Positions 1 through 12,555 are shown, counted from the stretch's first letter. The stretch is 64,000 nt of DNA from Lactuca virosa (GCA_928212115.1 CAKMRJ010005634.1:125322903-125386902), one strand, 5' to 3'. Translations and numbers: made by a program. The notes: generated by a model from the sequence alone, not told the origin.

Positions 1-6
1 GGTTCT

Positions 7-314
7 TGTTGAGTCTAATTGTGTTGCGTCTTGGGCTTTTGTTTTGTATCCGGATTGGGCCTGTCCATCCGTGTTTATCTGATAGGGTTATACTATAAAT
101 ATGCATGCATGTATGCATTAGACAGTGTTGATTATTACGTTCATCATTTTGTAACCCCAAACACCTCTACAGTTGAAGTTCTTAATCGAGCTCTTCTGAG
201 GTGTTGAAGTATTAATCATACGACATATTCAAACCCTTTCTTGTGTTCTTGATTACATTCTTAATTGTTTGCTTGCATAGAATCTAACGATCCTAAAAGA
301 ACTTTGTTCTAACA
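7..314 (+). repeat. 5' LTR of the 12.9-kb copia element
   Basis: Begins TGTTGAGTC and ends TCTAACA, matching 12556-12864 almost throughout. A TATA-like stretch (CTATAAATATG) lies near 93-103. The 5-bp target duplication GTTCT lies immediately before it at 2-6. Confidence 0.95.
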
Positions 315-316
315 AT

Positions 317-327
317 TGGTATCAGAG
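317..327 (+). promoter_or_regulatory. Primer binding site (initiator tRNA-Met type)
   Basis: TGGTATCAGAG starts two bases after the LTR end. This is the usual minus-strand primer site of plant copia elements, complementary to the 3' end of initiator methionine tRNA. Confidence 0.9.
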
Positions 328-490
328 TAGGAGACTGTGTGATCAATACACATTCCTTCTGTATTCAGAATTCTTTAGGGTTTTCCGCTTTTATCGTATA
401 AATAGAAGCCATCTTCTTCGTATCGACGGCAACTCTGTTTCAGATAAAACCCTAATCTCAAGTTTACAGGTTTGATTCTAGCAGCTCACC

Positions 491-1210
491 ATGTCTCACG
501 AAGATTCGTAAACAAATCCCATCAACATCTCAAACAGCATTGGATCAACAACCAGGATACCCATACTCTACACTCAAGACTATGAAGTATGGGCGCATCA
601 CTTTGAAGACTACGTGGTTGGATCTGAAGATAATGGCTATCTCATCTGGGAAGCTATCACACTTGGGCCGTTTGTTCATTCAGGAACGAACACGACAGTT
701 AAGTCCCAAAAGGAATATAACAAGCTGGTGGCGGATGTAGAGTAGATGCCATAGGATGAGAAAGACAAGTTGCTGTGTAACGTGAAGGCCATGAGAATGA
801 TCAGATTCGCCTTGCAATCTGACACTTTTCGATTGGTTGGATCATGCACGACGGCCAAAGAAAATGGGATAGGTTGAAAGAACTTTATTCAACTGATGAA
901 GATCTGGAACACTCCATTCAAACCTGCTGCTGTCAGAATTTGGAGTTTTCGAACAGAAACCAGAAGAAAAACTCATACAAACTTTCGATCGGTTCAATCA
1001 TCTCCTAAGTAAGATGATCAAGCATGGAATAGAAAGAAAGTTGATCGAGCAGAAGGTGACCTTCATGAACGGTCTGAGACCAGAATGGATGGCTTGTGGT
1101 TTCAAAACCGTGAAAGCGCATGAACAGTTTAAATCTTACTCACTGCGAAACTTGTGGGAATACTTAAGTCCCATGAAAGTGTAGTAACCAAAGAAGCGAA
1201 AGTAGTTCGT
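491..1210 (+). pseudogene. Gag N-terminal (UBN2/DUF4219-like) region, broken
   Basis: An ATG at 491 is followed by an in-frame TAA after six codons. Further on, copia gag-like peptides recur in changing frames, for example YEVWAHHFEDYVVGSEDNGY from about 568, RLKELYSTDEDLEHSIQ from about 868 and MNGLRPEWMACGFKTVK from about 1065. This order (binding domain, then the conserved middle of UBN2 gag) is that of plant copia capsid proteins. Several frameshifts and stops separate the pieces, so no full capsid can be made. The family call follows from word-level similarity and position between primer site and zinc knuckle. Confidence 0.75.
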
Positions 1211-1221
1211 TGTGGTGATCG

Positions 1222-2013
1222 TTGGCCCTTGTCTCAAAAGCAAAAAGCGTTGCAGAAGAAGAAGAAGAGTTTGATATGTCTGAGTGTGACCTTACAAGCG
1301 AGGAGTATGATATGATGGTCACCAATCCAAAGAAGTTTGCAAGAAGAAAATTTTCTGTCAACAAGAACCGAAAATGGCAGGGAAGTTACAGTTCTGAGAA
1401 GGTGAAGGACGAAGCGAAAGTCTTTTCTCAAAACGATGAAGACAAGGAGAGCAAACTTGCAGGAGACTCTGGGTTCGACTGCAACTACTGTCACGGCAAG
1501 AACCACTTTGCCAAAGACTGCATGCTAAGGAAAATGGCTGAGAAAAGAGATGGTGAAGATGATGAGACGTACTACATGCGCAAGTTGGAAGAGATCAAGA
1601 AAAAGAAGGCAACTAACAGCTCTATGAATGCCTTGATTGTGCAGGAGAATGCAGGTGAAGATGAGTTCGGTGGCGTCGAAGTTTGGTCAACCGATTCTGA
1701 AGATGAAGAGGTGAGAAAGCCCACTCATGGAAAGGCTTATGTGGCAAAGGAAGTAGGTTCGGCTGGAAAGTGTTTAATTGTCACAACTGGTTCATCAACC
1801 GAAAATGCAAGTGAGGAACCGAACCTGACTGAGGACAAGTGTTTTGCGGCCAAGCCTGTGAGTGAGAAGATCAACGACTGCGATCGGTTGATCAAAAAGG
1901 TACAATCCATCCTTGAATCACTTAAAGTTCCAATAACAGATTACGAAGAAGAATTAAATGAATTAAAATTTAAATTTTCTAACTTAAGTGGTAGTCTCAT
2001 GCAACTCGCTTAG
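1222..2013 (+). pseudogene. Gag C-terminal part with CCHC zinc knuckle
   Basis: A 263-codon open stretch, acidic near the start (EEEEEFDMSECDL). It holds one retroviral-type zinc knuckle, CNYCHGKNHFAKDC, at about residues 88-101, which in copia nucleocapsid binds genomic RNA. After the knuckle come a lysine-rich helix (KLEEIKKKKATN) and an acidic segment (VWSTDSEDEEVRKPTHGKAY). The first ATG is probably not a natural start: this is the downstream part of the gag whose N-terminal half lies in other frames at 491-1210. It stops at 2011-2013, after which the reading continues in fragments. Confidence 0.85.
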
Positions 2014-2045
2014 CGAATTCTAACCTAACTGACCAACTCAGCAGG

Positions 2046-3272
2046 GTGTCTTCAAAAAGTGAGGAGAGAAGGATGTGGATTGAGCTGAAGGAGGCGGAGT
2101 TAATTAGGGCTAGGGATGAAAGTATTTATTTACAAAGAGACAATTTAAAGTTTTTAAAACAAAGTAATGTTTTTTGTTTAATTGCTAAGCGTTTATACTT
2201 TAATATTGCTCAATTGCATTTAAGTTGTGAGATAGGAAAGAAGATTCATAAGATGATGTTACCCTTCCTTGAATTTAAGGAGGATGAGGTCATAGCAGAA
2301 TGTGAATCAGTAGTGTCCTCAGAAGAAACGTCAATTCATTACAAATCGGACTGGACAAGATAGAAACCTTCATTGACTCTAAGGAACATAAATGTATGCT
2401 CAAAGATCTTTTAGATGAAAATGATAGGTTAAAAATAAAGTCTGAAACTATTAAATCATTTGACTCGTCTAACGCAAAATTGATTTCAGAAAATAAAATG
2501 AACTTAGAAAATACGTCTGAATTTGATGAGGAAAGTGAGATGAGCGAAATCTCAGTGGAAGACGTAGTTGATTGCTCAGAGTTTATGAAAAGCGAAACCA
2601 GAATGAGAAACCCCTCATTTCTGAAAATTCGGTTGAGTTCGCTCGCTTGTCAAAGACAAGACAAAGAAACTCAAGGAAAAAGCTATGGTCTACCAAAAGG
2701 TTCAAACGGTGCCGAATCAGGTGTATGCAGTTACAGGAATCACTGCTAAACAAACAACAGAATTACAAATCCTGGTCGACAAAGACAATGCTGAAGGATG
2801 CGACGATTACTTCTGGTCTGCCCCTATCGACAACGCAGACAAAACCGTAGGCTTATCTGAGAAAACTTCATGGAGGGTTAAAGGAAGATATGTTGTTGAA
2901 CCCATCAACAAACCCTCAAGTTTCGACAAACCAAGCACAAGTGGAACCAAAGAAATCCCTGAAGAACCGATGACAGAACCAACTGTTCCAACAAATACAA
3001 CCGAAATTAAAAAGGAGAAGCCAAAGGCTAGCTTCAATATCCACAAATCACAGAAGGAGTTAGCTGAACAGAAACGCTTAAGAAATCAAAGATACGCAAG
3101 GAATCTGAATGAGCGAAAACGTCACTGGGAATCCCAAAATCCCAACTACGTACCTCCTAAGAAAGAATCAACGGATAGAGGAAAGGAAAAACTGAAGGAA
3201 AAGAAAACTTCAGCCCAAATTCCTACTATTCCAATCTCAGAACCAAAAGTCTACTTTCGGTTCCCAAACTAG
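2046..3272 (+). pseudogene. Coiled-coil linker between gag and protease, fragmented
   Basis: Three overlapping open stretches (2046-2363, 2396-2749, 2685-3272) in different frames encode charged, helix-prone protein rich in E, K, S and N. The last has a proline-rich, lysine-rich tail containing QKELAEQKRLRNQRYARNLN. The gag-proximal part of long copia elements often carries such a coiled coil; no catalytic motif is visible. Frameshifts near 2363-2400 and 2690-2750 and a stop at 3270-3272 break the frame. I recognise no named domain and assign it as polyprotein linker from position only. Confidence 0.6.
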
Positions 3273-3435
3273 CGTACCGAACCGAAAGACAAGTTTCGGT
3301 CCCCACATGGACTCACAGAACCGAAAGACAAGTTTCGGTCCAACCGCCAAGGCTAACAACCAAAAGCCTACTTTCGGTCCCAACAACAGCACTCAGAACC
3401 AAAAGTCGAGTCTCGGTCCTAAGTCTAGTTTCGGT
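3263..3435 (+). repeat. Short hairpin-forming repeats with CCGAAA/TTTCGG arms
   Basis: About four to five imperfect copies of a 35-45-bp unit containing AACCGAAAGACAAGTTTCGG or close variants. The six-base arms CCGAAA and TTTCGG can pair around a short loop. They lie just after the linker ORF stops, within the polyprotein. 3436-3774 between this and the protease holds only broken linker coding sequence. Confidence 0.7.
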
Positions 3436-3774
3436 CCTTATCACACCCCAAAAGAAAATTAACTTCAATGAAGAATATCAAAGGCAGGGAAAGCTTGATT
3501 CTGAGTTCAATAATAAGAAAAAGTCAGCTAAACCTAGGATTCAAAAGAATATTCCTAAACCATCTAACAACACCAACTTATACACCAAAACCTAAACAAG
3601 AAAACTAAAATCAAGGTGTACACCATTAAAAGAAAAGATCAAACGACTCTAGTAAAAAGAACATATTTGGTTGATATTTCTTCTGTACTTCCTTTTTCTG
3701 TGAAAAACTCACCAGGACCCAAGAACTTTGGGTTCCTAAATCTGCTTAAATTTGCAGGTAATCAGTGACGAGCA

Positions 3775-6700
3775 GTTCGATGATGAATGGTATATAGACA
3801 GTGGCTGCTCGCGTCACATGACAGGAGGAAGGAAGAACTGAGGGAGTTTCGGTCCCTAAAAGATGGTGGGTGTGTAAAGTATGGAAATAACTCCTATGGA
3901 ACAATCAAGGGATATGGTATGATTACCAATGGAGATTTCTCGATTCGAAAAGTGGCGTATGTGGAAGGATTGCAGCATAACCTCATCAGCGTGTCACAAT
4001 TAGTTGTGGGAACAGGTCTGAAAGTATCATTTGATGATGAGGGCTCTGAAATAATAGAAAAGCAATCGAAAAAGGTTCTGCTAAAGTCTGAACGCAAGGA
4101 AATGTATCCTTTAAATCTCAACCCAATACGAGGAAAAACCAGCAATATGTCTGCTGTCAAAGGCGAACACTGATGAAAGCTGGTTGTGGCATCGACAACT
4201 ATCGCACCTGAACTTCAAAGACATTAATAAGTTGGTGCTTGGTGATCACGTTCGAGCCTCCCTCTTCTCAAGTTTGACAAGAACATCTTGTGTTGCATGT
4301 GAGATGGGCAAACAAAGCAGAAAGAGCCACCCTACACGAATTAATACAAAGATTGTTGAAGCTCTTGAACTATTGCACATTGACTTATGTGGACCTTCGG
4401 CTATCGAGAGCATCGGTGGTAGTAAGTACATCCTTGTGATTGTAGATGATTTTTCACGCTTCACGGGTTTTTCTTTCTTAAACAGAAATCAGATGCAACT
4501 CCCAAGTTGAAGACATTTATCAAGCAAGTGGAAGTGCAGCTGAGAAAGACGGTGAGGAATATCAGAAGTGACAACGGTCTGGAATTCAAGAATAACGATT
4601 TTGAGGACTTTCTGGCTGACAAGGGGATAACTCACAATTTTTCGGCCCCTTATACACCACAACAGAATGGGATTGTTGAAAGACGAAACCGTTCTTTGTG
4701 TGAAGCAGCCAGAACCATGCTCAGTTTCGCTTCTCTTCCGTTATACTTCTGGGCTGATGCAGTTGCAGCCGCGTGCTACACTCAGAACCGATCCTTGCTC
4801 AACAAGAGATTCTCAATCACTCCATACGAGATCATAAACAATCGAAAGCCCAACGTCAAATTTTTCCATGTGTTCGGTTCAAGGTGCTTCATCTCAATTC
4901 AAAGGAGAACCGAAACAAGTTTGACGTCAAAGCAGATGAAGGAATTTTCTAGGATATTCACTCTCTTCTAAAGCGTACAGAGTGTTGAACAAACGCTCCA
5001 AACGAATTGAAGAAACATATTACGTCACCTTTGACGATAATTATATGAAGAAAGTGCAAAGGAGTGCAAATGACTTAAGTGAAATATTTCCTGAATCTGG
5101 ACAGGTCTCGGTTCCAATATCCAACCTGTTTGAAGAGTACATTCGGTTATTTGATGAACCAGAGAAAGCGGCACACTCAGAGGCAAAAGCAGCAGATAAC
5201 AAATTGATAATCTCAAGAAGATCATAGATGAAGCTGCCAAAGAAATGGAAAGTGAACCTCCTAAAACTATAGGTGTTCAATCCTCAACTGACTCTCCCAT
5301 CAACGGCTCAATATTCAAGGGGGAGAGTTCTTCAGTACCAAAGACAACCGAAATGTCTTTCGGGGGAGAGTCCTATTCTATCCCCAACTCCTAAAGGTCC
5401 AAGCGAGGGTGAACATATTGCTCCCAAACCCACCCAATAGTTGTCCAATCGAGGGGAGAATCCTACTCCCACAGAGGATGCAAATTCTGATGATGCCACA
5501 GGTTACACTTCGCCAGTCGAGGGGGAGAAAGAGAATGCAACTGACGAAGGCGAGGGTGATCAATCAGAACTTGAAGAGGAAGTGAATGCTGAATTGGATC
5601 CAGCATATGACCCAAATTATCCTCCGTTAATCAAATGGACCAAGGACCATCCCAAAGCTCAAATTATTGGAGAATCATCTGAAAAAGTACTCACTCGCTC
5701 ACAGTTGAAAGCGAAACAAACTGCATTATTCTCTAAAGTTGAATTTTGTATGTTTAATTCATTCATATCCAAGGTCGAGCCGAAAACAGTTAATGCTGCA
5801 CTTGATCATTCTGACTGGGTTCAAGCAATGCAAGATGAGCTCCATGAGTTTGAACGCAACCGTGTTTGGAGGCTGATTCCTACCCCAAAGGATGCTTCAG
5901 TGGTGCTTAAATGGGTCTTCAGAAATAAATTAGATAAAGAAGGGAATGTCATTCGCAACAAGGCTCGGTTGGTGGTGAAAGGTTATTGCCAAGAGGAAGG
6001 GATAGATTATGAGGAAACCTTCGCTCCAGTAGCTAGGTTGGAATCAGTTAGAATCTTCCTGGCATATGCTGCTCATAAAAACTTCGAAGTTTTCCAATGG
6101 ATGTCAAATGCGCTTTCTTGAATGGGGAACTAGAAGAAACAGTGTATGTTGAGCAACCTCCCGGGTTCGTGAATGAGAAATTCCCTGATCATTGCTATGT
6201 GCTGATAAAGCGGTATATGGTTTGAAGCAAGCACCGAGAGCCTGGTATGAAACTTTAACTCGCTTTCTGAAAATGTCGAAATTTAAGCAAGGTTCGGTTG
6301 ACCCAACCTTCTTCCGAAAGAAAGAAGGCGAACATCTAATGATAGTTCAAATTTATGTCGATGACATCATCTTCGGCTCCACGAATCCTAGCTTAACAGC
6401 TGAATTCAGGAAGTTGATGGAGACTAAATTTGAAATGAGCGCAATGGGTCCGATTAATTTTTTCCTTGGTTTGAATATTAGACAGGGACCAGAAGGTATC
6501 TTTATCAACCAGGAGGCGTACACAAAGACCCTGCTAACAAAATTTGGCATGACAGGAGACTCAAAAGTGAAGGTTCCTATGGCATTTGGCACCAAGTTAA
6601 CACCTTCTCTGGAAAAACCTGCTGTTGACATAACACTATATCGACAAATGATAGGGTCCCTCATGTATCTAACAGCTAGTAGACCGGACATTATGTTTTC

Positions 6701-7290
6701 TGTTTGTTATTGTGCCAGGTTTCAAGCTAATCCAAGAGAACCTCACATGGTGGCAGTGAAAAATATTTTCCGTTATCTGAAGCAAACATCATCTCTCGGT
6801 CTCTGGTATCCTGCTAGATCTGGATTCTTCATTCAAGCCTTTTCTGATGCTGATCTTGGAGTATGTGGTCTGGACCGAAAAAGCACTACAGGTGGATGCC
6901 AATTTCTTGACGGAAAACTGGTTAGCTGGCAGTCCAAGAAGTAAACCTGCGTGTCACTTTCAACAGCCGAAGCTGAGTATATAGTTGCAACATCTTGTAC
7001 TTCTCAAGTCATATGGATTCAAAGTCAACTAAGAGATTACGGGCTAAGTATGAAGAAGATTCCTCTCTATTGTGACTCAGAATCCAGTACAACACTCAAA
7101 GACTAAGCACATCTCACTTAGATATCATTTCATCAATGATCACGTAGAAGATGGGAACGTGGAAGTGCATTTTGTTCGATCCTCTGATCAATTGGCTGAC
7201 ATATTCACTAAAGCCTTACCTGAAGCGAGTTTCAATAAAATTCTGCAAGGCTTGGGAATGATGGAAGCAGAGTCGGTACCGAATCCTTAA
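3775..7290 (+). pseudogene. Copia pol: protease, integrase, RT, RNase H, with frameshifts
   Basis: Protease: WYIDSGCSRHMTGG at about 3789, the DSG triad of copia aspartic proteases. Integrase: zinc-binding WHRQLSHLNFKDINKL with CVACEMGK (4184-4320), then catalytic-core words LHIDLCGPS, RSDNGLEFKN and PQQNGIVERRNRS (4370-4700), which supply D, D and E. Reverse transcriptase: LKWVFRNKLDKEGN and GIDYEETFAPVARLESVR (5908-6050) and catalytic YVDDIIFGS (6354-6380). RNase H: FSDADLGVCGLDRKSTTGG, STAEAEYIVAT and TKHISLRYHFIND (6840-7140). Open pieces run 3787-4173, 4184-4510, 4507-4971, 4982-5227, 5441-6121, 6192-6944 and 7072-7290, so there are at least six breaks. The polyprotein would end at the TAA at 7288-7290. 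Non-functional in cis. Confidence 0.9.
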
Positions 7291-7314
7291 TTCAACACCT
7301 AAAAATTAGACAAG

Positions 7315-7560
7315 CGAAATGGAGCGAACGCCCGGTCTATTTCGGCTCCATACTTTTCGGGAACCGAAATGAACCGACCGCTCGGTCTATTTCGGCTCTG
7401 GAATTTTGAGGAACCGAAATGAACCGACCGCTCGGTCTATTTCGGCTCCATAATTTTCGGGAACCGAAATGAACCGACCGCTCGGTCTATTTCGGCTCTG
7501 GAATTTTAAGGAACCGAAATGAACCGACCGCTCGGTCTATTTCGCTTCATTCCTTTTAGA
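7315..7560 (+). repeat. 50-bp tandem repeat array after pol
   Basis: Four and a half copies of a 50-bp unit start soon after the pol stop. Each holds GAACCGACCGCTCGGTC, whose GACCG and CGGTC arms pair, followed by TATTTCGGCTC. Two unit types alternate (one with TCTGGAATTTT, one with CCATAATTTTCGGG), giving a 100-bp higher-order period. Confidence 0.85.
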
Positions 7561-7599
7561 TAAGGTTTCGGTTGTACATTTTGTTCAAAGAGTGTTTCA

Positions 7600-7760
7600 T
7601 GCAAAAATACTTTCTTTTTCTGTTTTTATTATTTTTTCAGAAAACTTCAAAAATCCAAAAATATTTTCTTTTTCTGTTTTTATTATTTTTCAGAAAACTT
7701 CAAAAATCCAAAAATATTTTCTTTTTCTATTTTTAGTTTTTTCAGAAATTTCAAAACTTC
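7600..7760 (+). repeat. T-rich tandem repeat, about 65-bp unit
   Basis: Two and a half copies of a unit containing TTTTCAGAAAACTTCAAAAA and TATTTTCTTTTTCTGTTTTT. It lies in the non-coding spacer between pol and the extra ORF of the copia element. Confidence 0.8.
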
Positions 7761-9111
7761 AAAAAAAAAAATTTGTGTGGTGTGTTTGTTTGTTTGTTCC
7801 TTCCACTAGGTCACACGTGTATAAGTGCAACAAAATTTGGAGCTAAGACAGGTATAATCATTTCCATAAGAACTAGTTAAGGGTCCCTAGAAGCATGTTG
7901 CTGCATGTTGACCAAAGCCTCTACGACTTAGAGCAAGGCCTTAATGATTCGATCTCTACCTATCGTTTCTTCCCAATCAGGCTGTTCAGATCCACTCAGT
8001 CTAGAGCTACCTTACTCTTCTCATATGAGTTAAGAGTTTTTCTGCTTAGTCACGTCTTTATAGCAGAAGGTACTTTCGGTTCCTTAACCACCCTCCTTAC
8101 TTTCTCCATCAACTTTCGGTTCATCACTGTAACCCTTGAGACTCTCAGTCTTTACCACTGAGGTTTATGGTTGCACAAAATCTGTGTTTATGATCTTAGA
8201 TATGTATACCACGTACTGAGTGAAACCCACAATCCAACACCAACAACGAATTGACGGTGAATTGTCATATTCAAGATGTTACTGGTTACCAAATGAAATC
8301 TCATTTTTATTTTTGAGTGATCTTTTATGAATTTGTCTAACACCAAGGCTTTTTCTTCCCATAAAGATCCAGTTTCTTTTTGTTTTTGAGATTTCTATAT
8401 CTTCTTTAGTCACTATAAAATATATTCCACCTACTTGTTCAACAGACCACATCGGTCTCACAAGTACTTCTTCCCATGTTCGGTCTTATGTTAAGCATCG
8501 ACGTTCGGTTGAAGATAAGCCACCTTAAGCCAATGATTTAAAAAGAAGCCTTTCAATGTTTCTCTATAAACATTTGATCGTTATTTCACGGGAACCCACA
8601 CAAGCACTTCAACTCTCTCTTGACTTTGAAGGAAGCGATTCTTGCCCGGAATCTCCTGCTTTCTGTCTTATAATGAGACATCACTCACATCCAATACACA
8701 TTTGCTTTATTTCTTTATCTTTTGTCACTCTATTGCACGAAAATTTTAATTTTCCAACATTCTGGTTGCTGTTAGTTCGATTTGTGTTTATCTTTTGGCG
8801 AAACAGGGGTAATTCTATATCTTGGAGCGCAATTGAATTTCAAACGACGATTTAGGATAAGGATTTGGGTGCGTGAATTTGAACGGTCGAGCTACCCACG
8901 CGTGCTGACGTATACCTGGGAGTAACCAACCTGTCACATCGCGCTTTTTCAGGCGACGTTTTAGTGACCGCGTCATTATCATGATGATTTTTCTCTCTCC
9001 TGGCAACGGTATATAAAGGGTTTCTAATTTTATTTGTCATTTACCAGCAACAAATTTTCTCAAAATTACAAGGCAAGTTTCAAACTGTTCATCTTCTTTC
9101 TTCGATCAACA
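7761..9111 (+). other. Spacer between pol and extra ORF of the copia element
   Basis: No convincing coding sequence. It is pyrimidine-rich in places, with scattered TTTCGGTT words like those elsewhere in the element. A TATA-like ACGGTATATAAAGGG lies at about 9007-9021, roughly 95 bases before the ATG of the extra ORF, so an internal promoter for that ORF is possible (inference). Confidence 0.5.
9007..9021 (+). promoter_or_regulatory. Candidate internal TATA box upstream of the extra ORF
   Basis: GGTATATAAAGGG matches the plant TATA consensus and lies about 95 bases upstream of the ATG at 9112, a plausible spacing for a separate subgenomic promoter. It is the only strong TATA match in the spacer that I noticed. 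Not shown to be used. Confidence 0.4.
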
Positions 9112-12100
9112 ATGGCGACTTCTTCATCCGTTCACGATCAGACTGCTTCGTCCACATTGCTTTCGATCAAGCCCAATCAGAACATGATTATTGAACTCAA
9201 TCCGTTTCTGTACGATTCGTATATGTTGCAGGTGGTTGAGTGTTTGAAGTATTCTCCACTGGTTCTAGCCCTAACACAGGTGGAAGTCGTTCCGATGTCC
9301 CTTCTATCACAAGTTTATTCTACTGCCTCATATGACAAGAACAAGGAAAGAATCTATTTTTCTAATCCATTCTAAAAAGGCTTCTATTTCAAAAGGGAGA
9401 TTTTGTTCCTTGTTGCACCTCGCTGTGGATTCATCTGTGATTTTACCCGATTTCATCACCATTACTCAGCTTTTCTCGATGCTGTACGAAATGGGATACA
9501 CTGACGTGCTTACAACAATAACAAAGGTTAAGAAGTCCTGCCTACCGTCCCCATGGAATGGAATGCTTACTCTTCTCATCAAGAGTTTGGCGGAGAGAAG
9601 TGTTGGATCTGATGGAACCAGCAAGGCTTTCCTAACCCTTCTCTACGGCCTTTACAATGGTCTCAATCTTGATTATGGGACGATCATCTGGTCTCAAGTG
9701 GTTCAAAGCCTCAACACTACAACGAGGCATTCTAAAATCTCATGTGCACGATTCTGGACTCTCATTACCAGAATTGGGGATACATTCTTTGGAAATTCCG
9801 GTGATGAAGGATGCCCTAGTTGCGTCTATTGCTACGTTTCACACCAAGAAAATCATAATTTCTGATCCTCTGAAGTTTCCTCACATTGGCTCTATCCCTG
9901 AGACAATGTATAGATGTGTTACAGCCGAAAGTAAACTCATAGCTGATTATCGAAAACTTCCTCCCAAGGAACCGAGAGTTCTATCTCCTGAACAGCAGGC
10001 TGCCCTAGATGCTGTTGACAAGCCGAGTAACCGAGGTAAACGGATTTCTACCAAGAAAGAGCCAAAAGAGGATGATAAGTCTAAGACTTCCAAGTCCAAG
10101 AAGCGAAAGTCTGATACAAGGGGATTCTTCTAAACCGAAGAAAATTAAAAAGATGGCAAAAAGGTCCAAGAGTCCTACTCCTCCTAGCTCAGAAAATGAC
10201 GAGGAAGGTGAAGAAGAGGAAATTCGTCGAGCATCACCGAGAGGTAACACTCCTCCCCGATCTCCTACTCCAACCGAATCTCCTCATAACAAACTTCCAA
10301 CCCCACCTCCATCACCGAAACAGACAGTTCCAGTTTCGGTTCCTCCTATTTCCCACCTACCACATCTCAACAACAACTTCCTTACCACCACCACCAGTTT
10401 CGTCTATTCCTATTTCTACAACTCCAATCCCAACTCCTATTTTTTCCCAATCCACTACCACCCCTATTCCTGAACCGACAGTAGGAGTCAACGTATCTGA
10501 TACGGGGGCGACTACTGAAACAGAACCCCTAGTTACTTCTACACCCCTTTCACCCTCACCTTCAACCGACTCCGGTGCCACTCTCGGTGGTGCTAATGAT
10601 GAGTATGATTCTACATACTTCAGTCCCTATCGGCTTCCTACTGATGAGGATGATGATGCTCCTGTCACACGTCAACACTTGCAAAGCATTCATGAGAAAT
10701 TGGATAAATTGATTGAAGACAACAAGTCCTATAGTGGTGCTATGCTTAAAGCCTTTTTGGACACTGCTCTTGAACAATATACGGAGTCAATTGACAAATC
10801 CACCAAAGCTGTTAATGAGTCTACCTCCTCTTGCCAAAAGGCCACCACTGATGTTACTGAAATTGTACATAGTACTCAGATTTTTCTTGAGTCACTTAAA
10901 GGGCATGCTGATACAAATGCAGCAAAGGTAAATGCTTATGTGGATTCTTTCTCTAAGTCTCTTCAGGAAGAACAAACTAAGTTTGAGGCTGTGCGTTCCT
11001 CTATCCAAGCCGAGAACTCTTCACTTATCAGTTCAGTGAATTCTCGACTTGAATCTCTTCACGCTGATTTGGCGAAAGAAAGTGCTTTGAAGGAAGATCT
11101 TGCTCGCCAAACATCCATGATCGAAGTACAGAAAGTGCAGCTCGCCCAAGCAAAAAAAGAAATTTCTTTGTTAAAAACCGAAAGAGCTGCTTTTCGCAGC
11201 TATGCAGGGGATGTGAAGGATATGCTTACCAACATTCTTGGTGCTCATGATCCTATCCTCACTTTGACCATTCGGAATCATCTTACAACAAAACTTCTTC
11301 CCGCCCTTGCATTGTTACACGAGACGAAGGGTGTTTCGGAGAGATTTATTGCTCCAAAACAAGGGGGAGAGGGTGCTCCTCAACTGAAGGTTAAGACTGA
11401 AACCGAAACTGCTCAATCGAAGATCAAAGTTACAACCGAACTGAAGGATAATGTAGCTTCAGGTTCTGGTCGACAAGAAAAGCAAAAGGATATTGATGAT
11501 GATAGCAGTAACGAATCCGGTGAAACTATTGTTGAGGCTCTTAAGCGAAAGAAGAGAGACAAAGAGCTTGATGAAACCTTGAAGGTTGCAAGGGAAGCAG
11601 AGGAGAGGGAAAGGAGAAACAAGGAAGAAGAAGAAGCCTTGAACTGCAAGAAGGCCTTGTTTCCCTTATGGACTAAAGAGGCACTTATCAATCAAGCTAT
11701 AGAGTTTCCAATTGTTTATTGGTTGGAACCTGTTGCTTCGTTTGACTGTGATAATTCTAAGGACTCGCAGTTTGATATGCCGATAACAAGAAAGGCGTTC
11801 ACGTTTCACTGTTTTGATTCGACTGCTGAGGTTCCTTTTCCTCATCCAAAGGTTGACCGAGAGCTTATTGATTTCTATCTGAAGTATGGACAACCTCAGT
11901 ACTTGACATGGAGCGCACAGAAAATAATCACTGTCAAGGTACTGAAACCTACGTCTGCTGGGAGATTTGTAAATGTCAATTTCAAAATCACACGAGGTTC
12001 TGCAAACTCGGTGTCGATTATATCTCTAGCACATCTTCCGAATCTAAACCCTCATGATTGGATTTTATTATTCAATATTCTGCTCACAAATCCGAGGGAA

Positions 12101-12523
12101 TATGAACCGATTTTGGAGCACTTGAAGAGGATGTTGGCTTCTTACATCCATGAGGTTGCAGCTATGGATCAAGAGATAGCGAAAGTAATGAACAAGAAAC
12201 CAACCATCAAGCCAACATTGAAACCAGGAGATGTGAATAAGATGAAGATGGGACAAATAGATTCAAAACATCTCACTGTGATGTTTACAAAAGGCGAAGC
12301 TCACAAGTTTTTGTTTGCTCTTGTTGATAAACATTTATTTTCAACTGACTGCTTGGAGCACATCATCAACATTATACATCGGTGCAAGCAGAACTCAGAA
12401 GCTGACAAGAAGAATTTTACTGACATGCTTCGGTGGTACATAAAGTTCCGTCATCATTTGTTGGCTATCATTCTGAAGGTGTTCAAAACAATAAAGAAGA
12501 CTTCTGCAGCTCAACCGAAGTGA
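9112..12523 (+). pseudogene. Extra 3' ORF of the copia element, frameshifted
   Basis: Starts at an ATG at 9112 (MATSSSVHDQ). It runs through open stretches to 9375, 9332-9865 and 9657-10133 in successive frames, then 10196-12523. The last stretch is long (up to 775 codons) and largely intact. The N-terminal third looks globular, with words such as LNPFLYDSYMLQVVECLKYS and LFSMLYEMGYTDVLTTI. A proline/serine/threonine-rich region follows, then a long coiled coil (about 10650-11240), a lysine/glutamate stretch with KREEE-type runs, and a globular C-terminal third. No transmembrane segment is obvious, so an envelope role is not supported. From memory, related ORFs are frequent in Asteraceae copia elements and are often annotated as hypothetical proteins. 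Function unknown. Frameshifts near 9350, 9700-9860 and 10130-10200. Confidence 0.75.
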
Positions 12524-12541
12524 GCTTTCGGTCCCATTGAC

Positions 12542-12555
12542 ACAAAGGGGGAGAT
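12542..12555 (+). promoter_or_regulatory. Polypurine tract
   Basis: ACAAAGGGGGAGAT directly precedes the 3' LTR. This is the plus-strand priming site expected at this position. Confidence 0.85.

Noticed and set aside
10357..10581. Valine/glycine-rich ORF on the minus strand
   Set aside because: Antisense shadow of the proline/serine/threonine-rich linker of the extra copia ORF.
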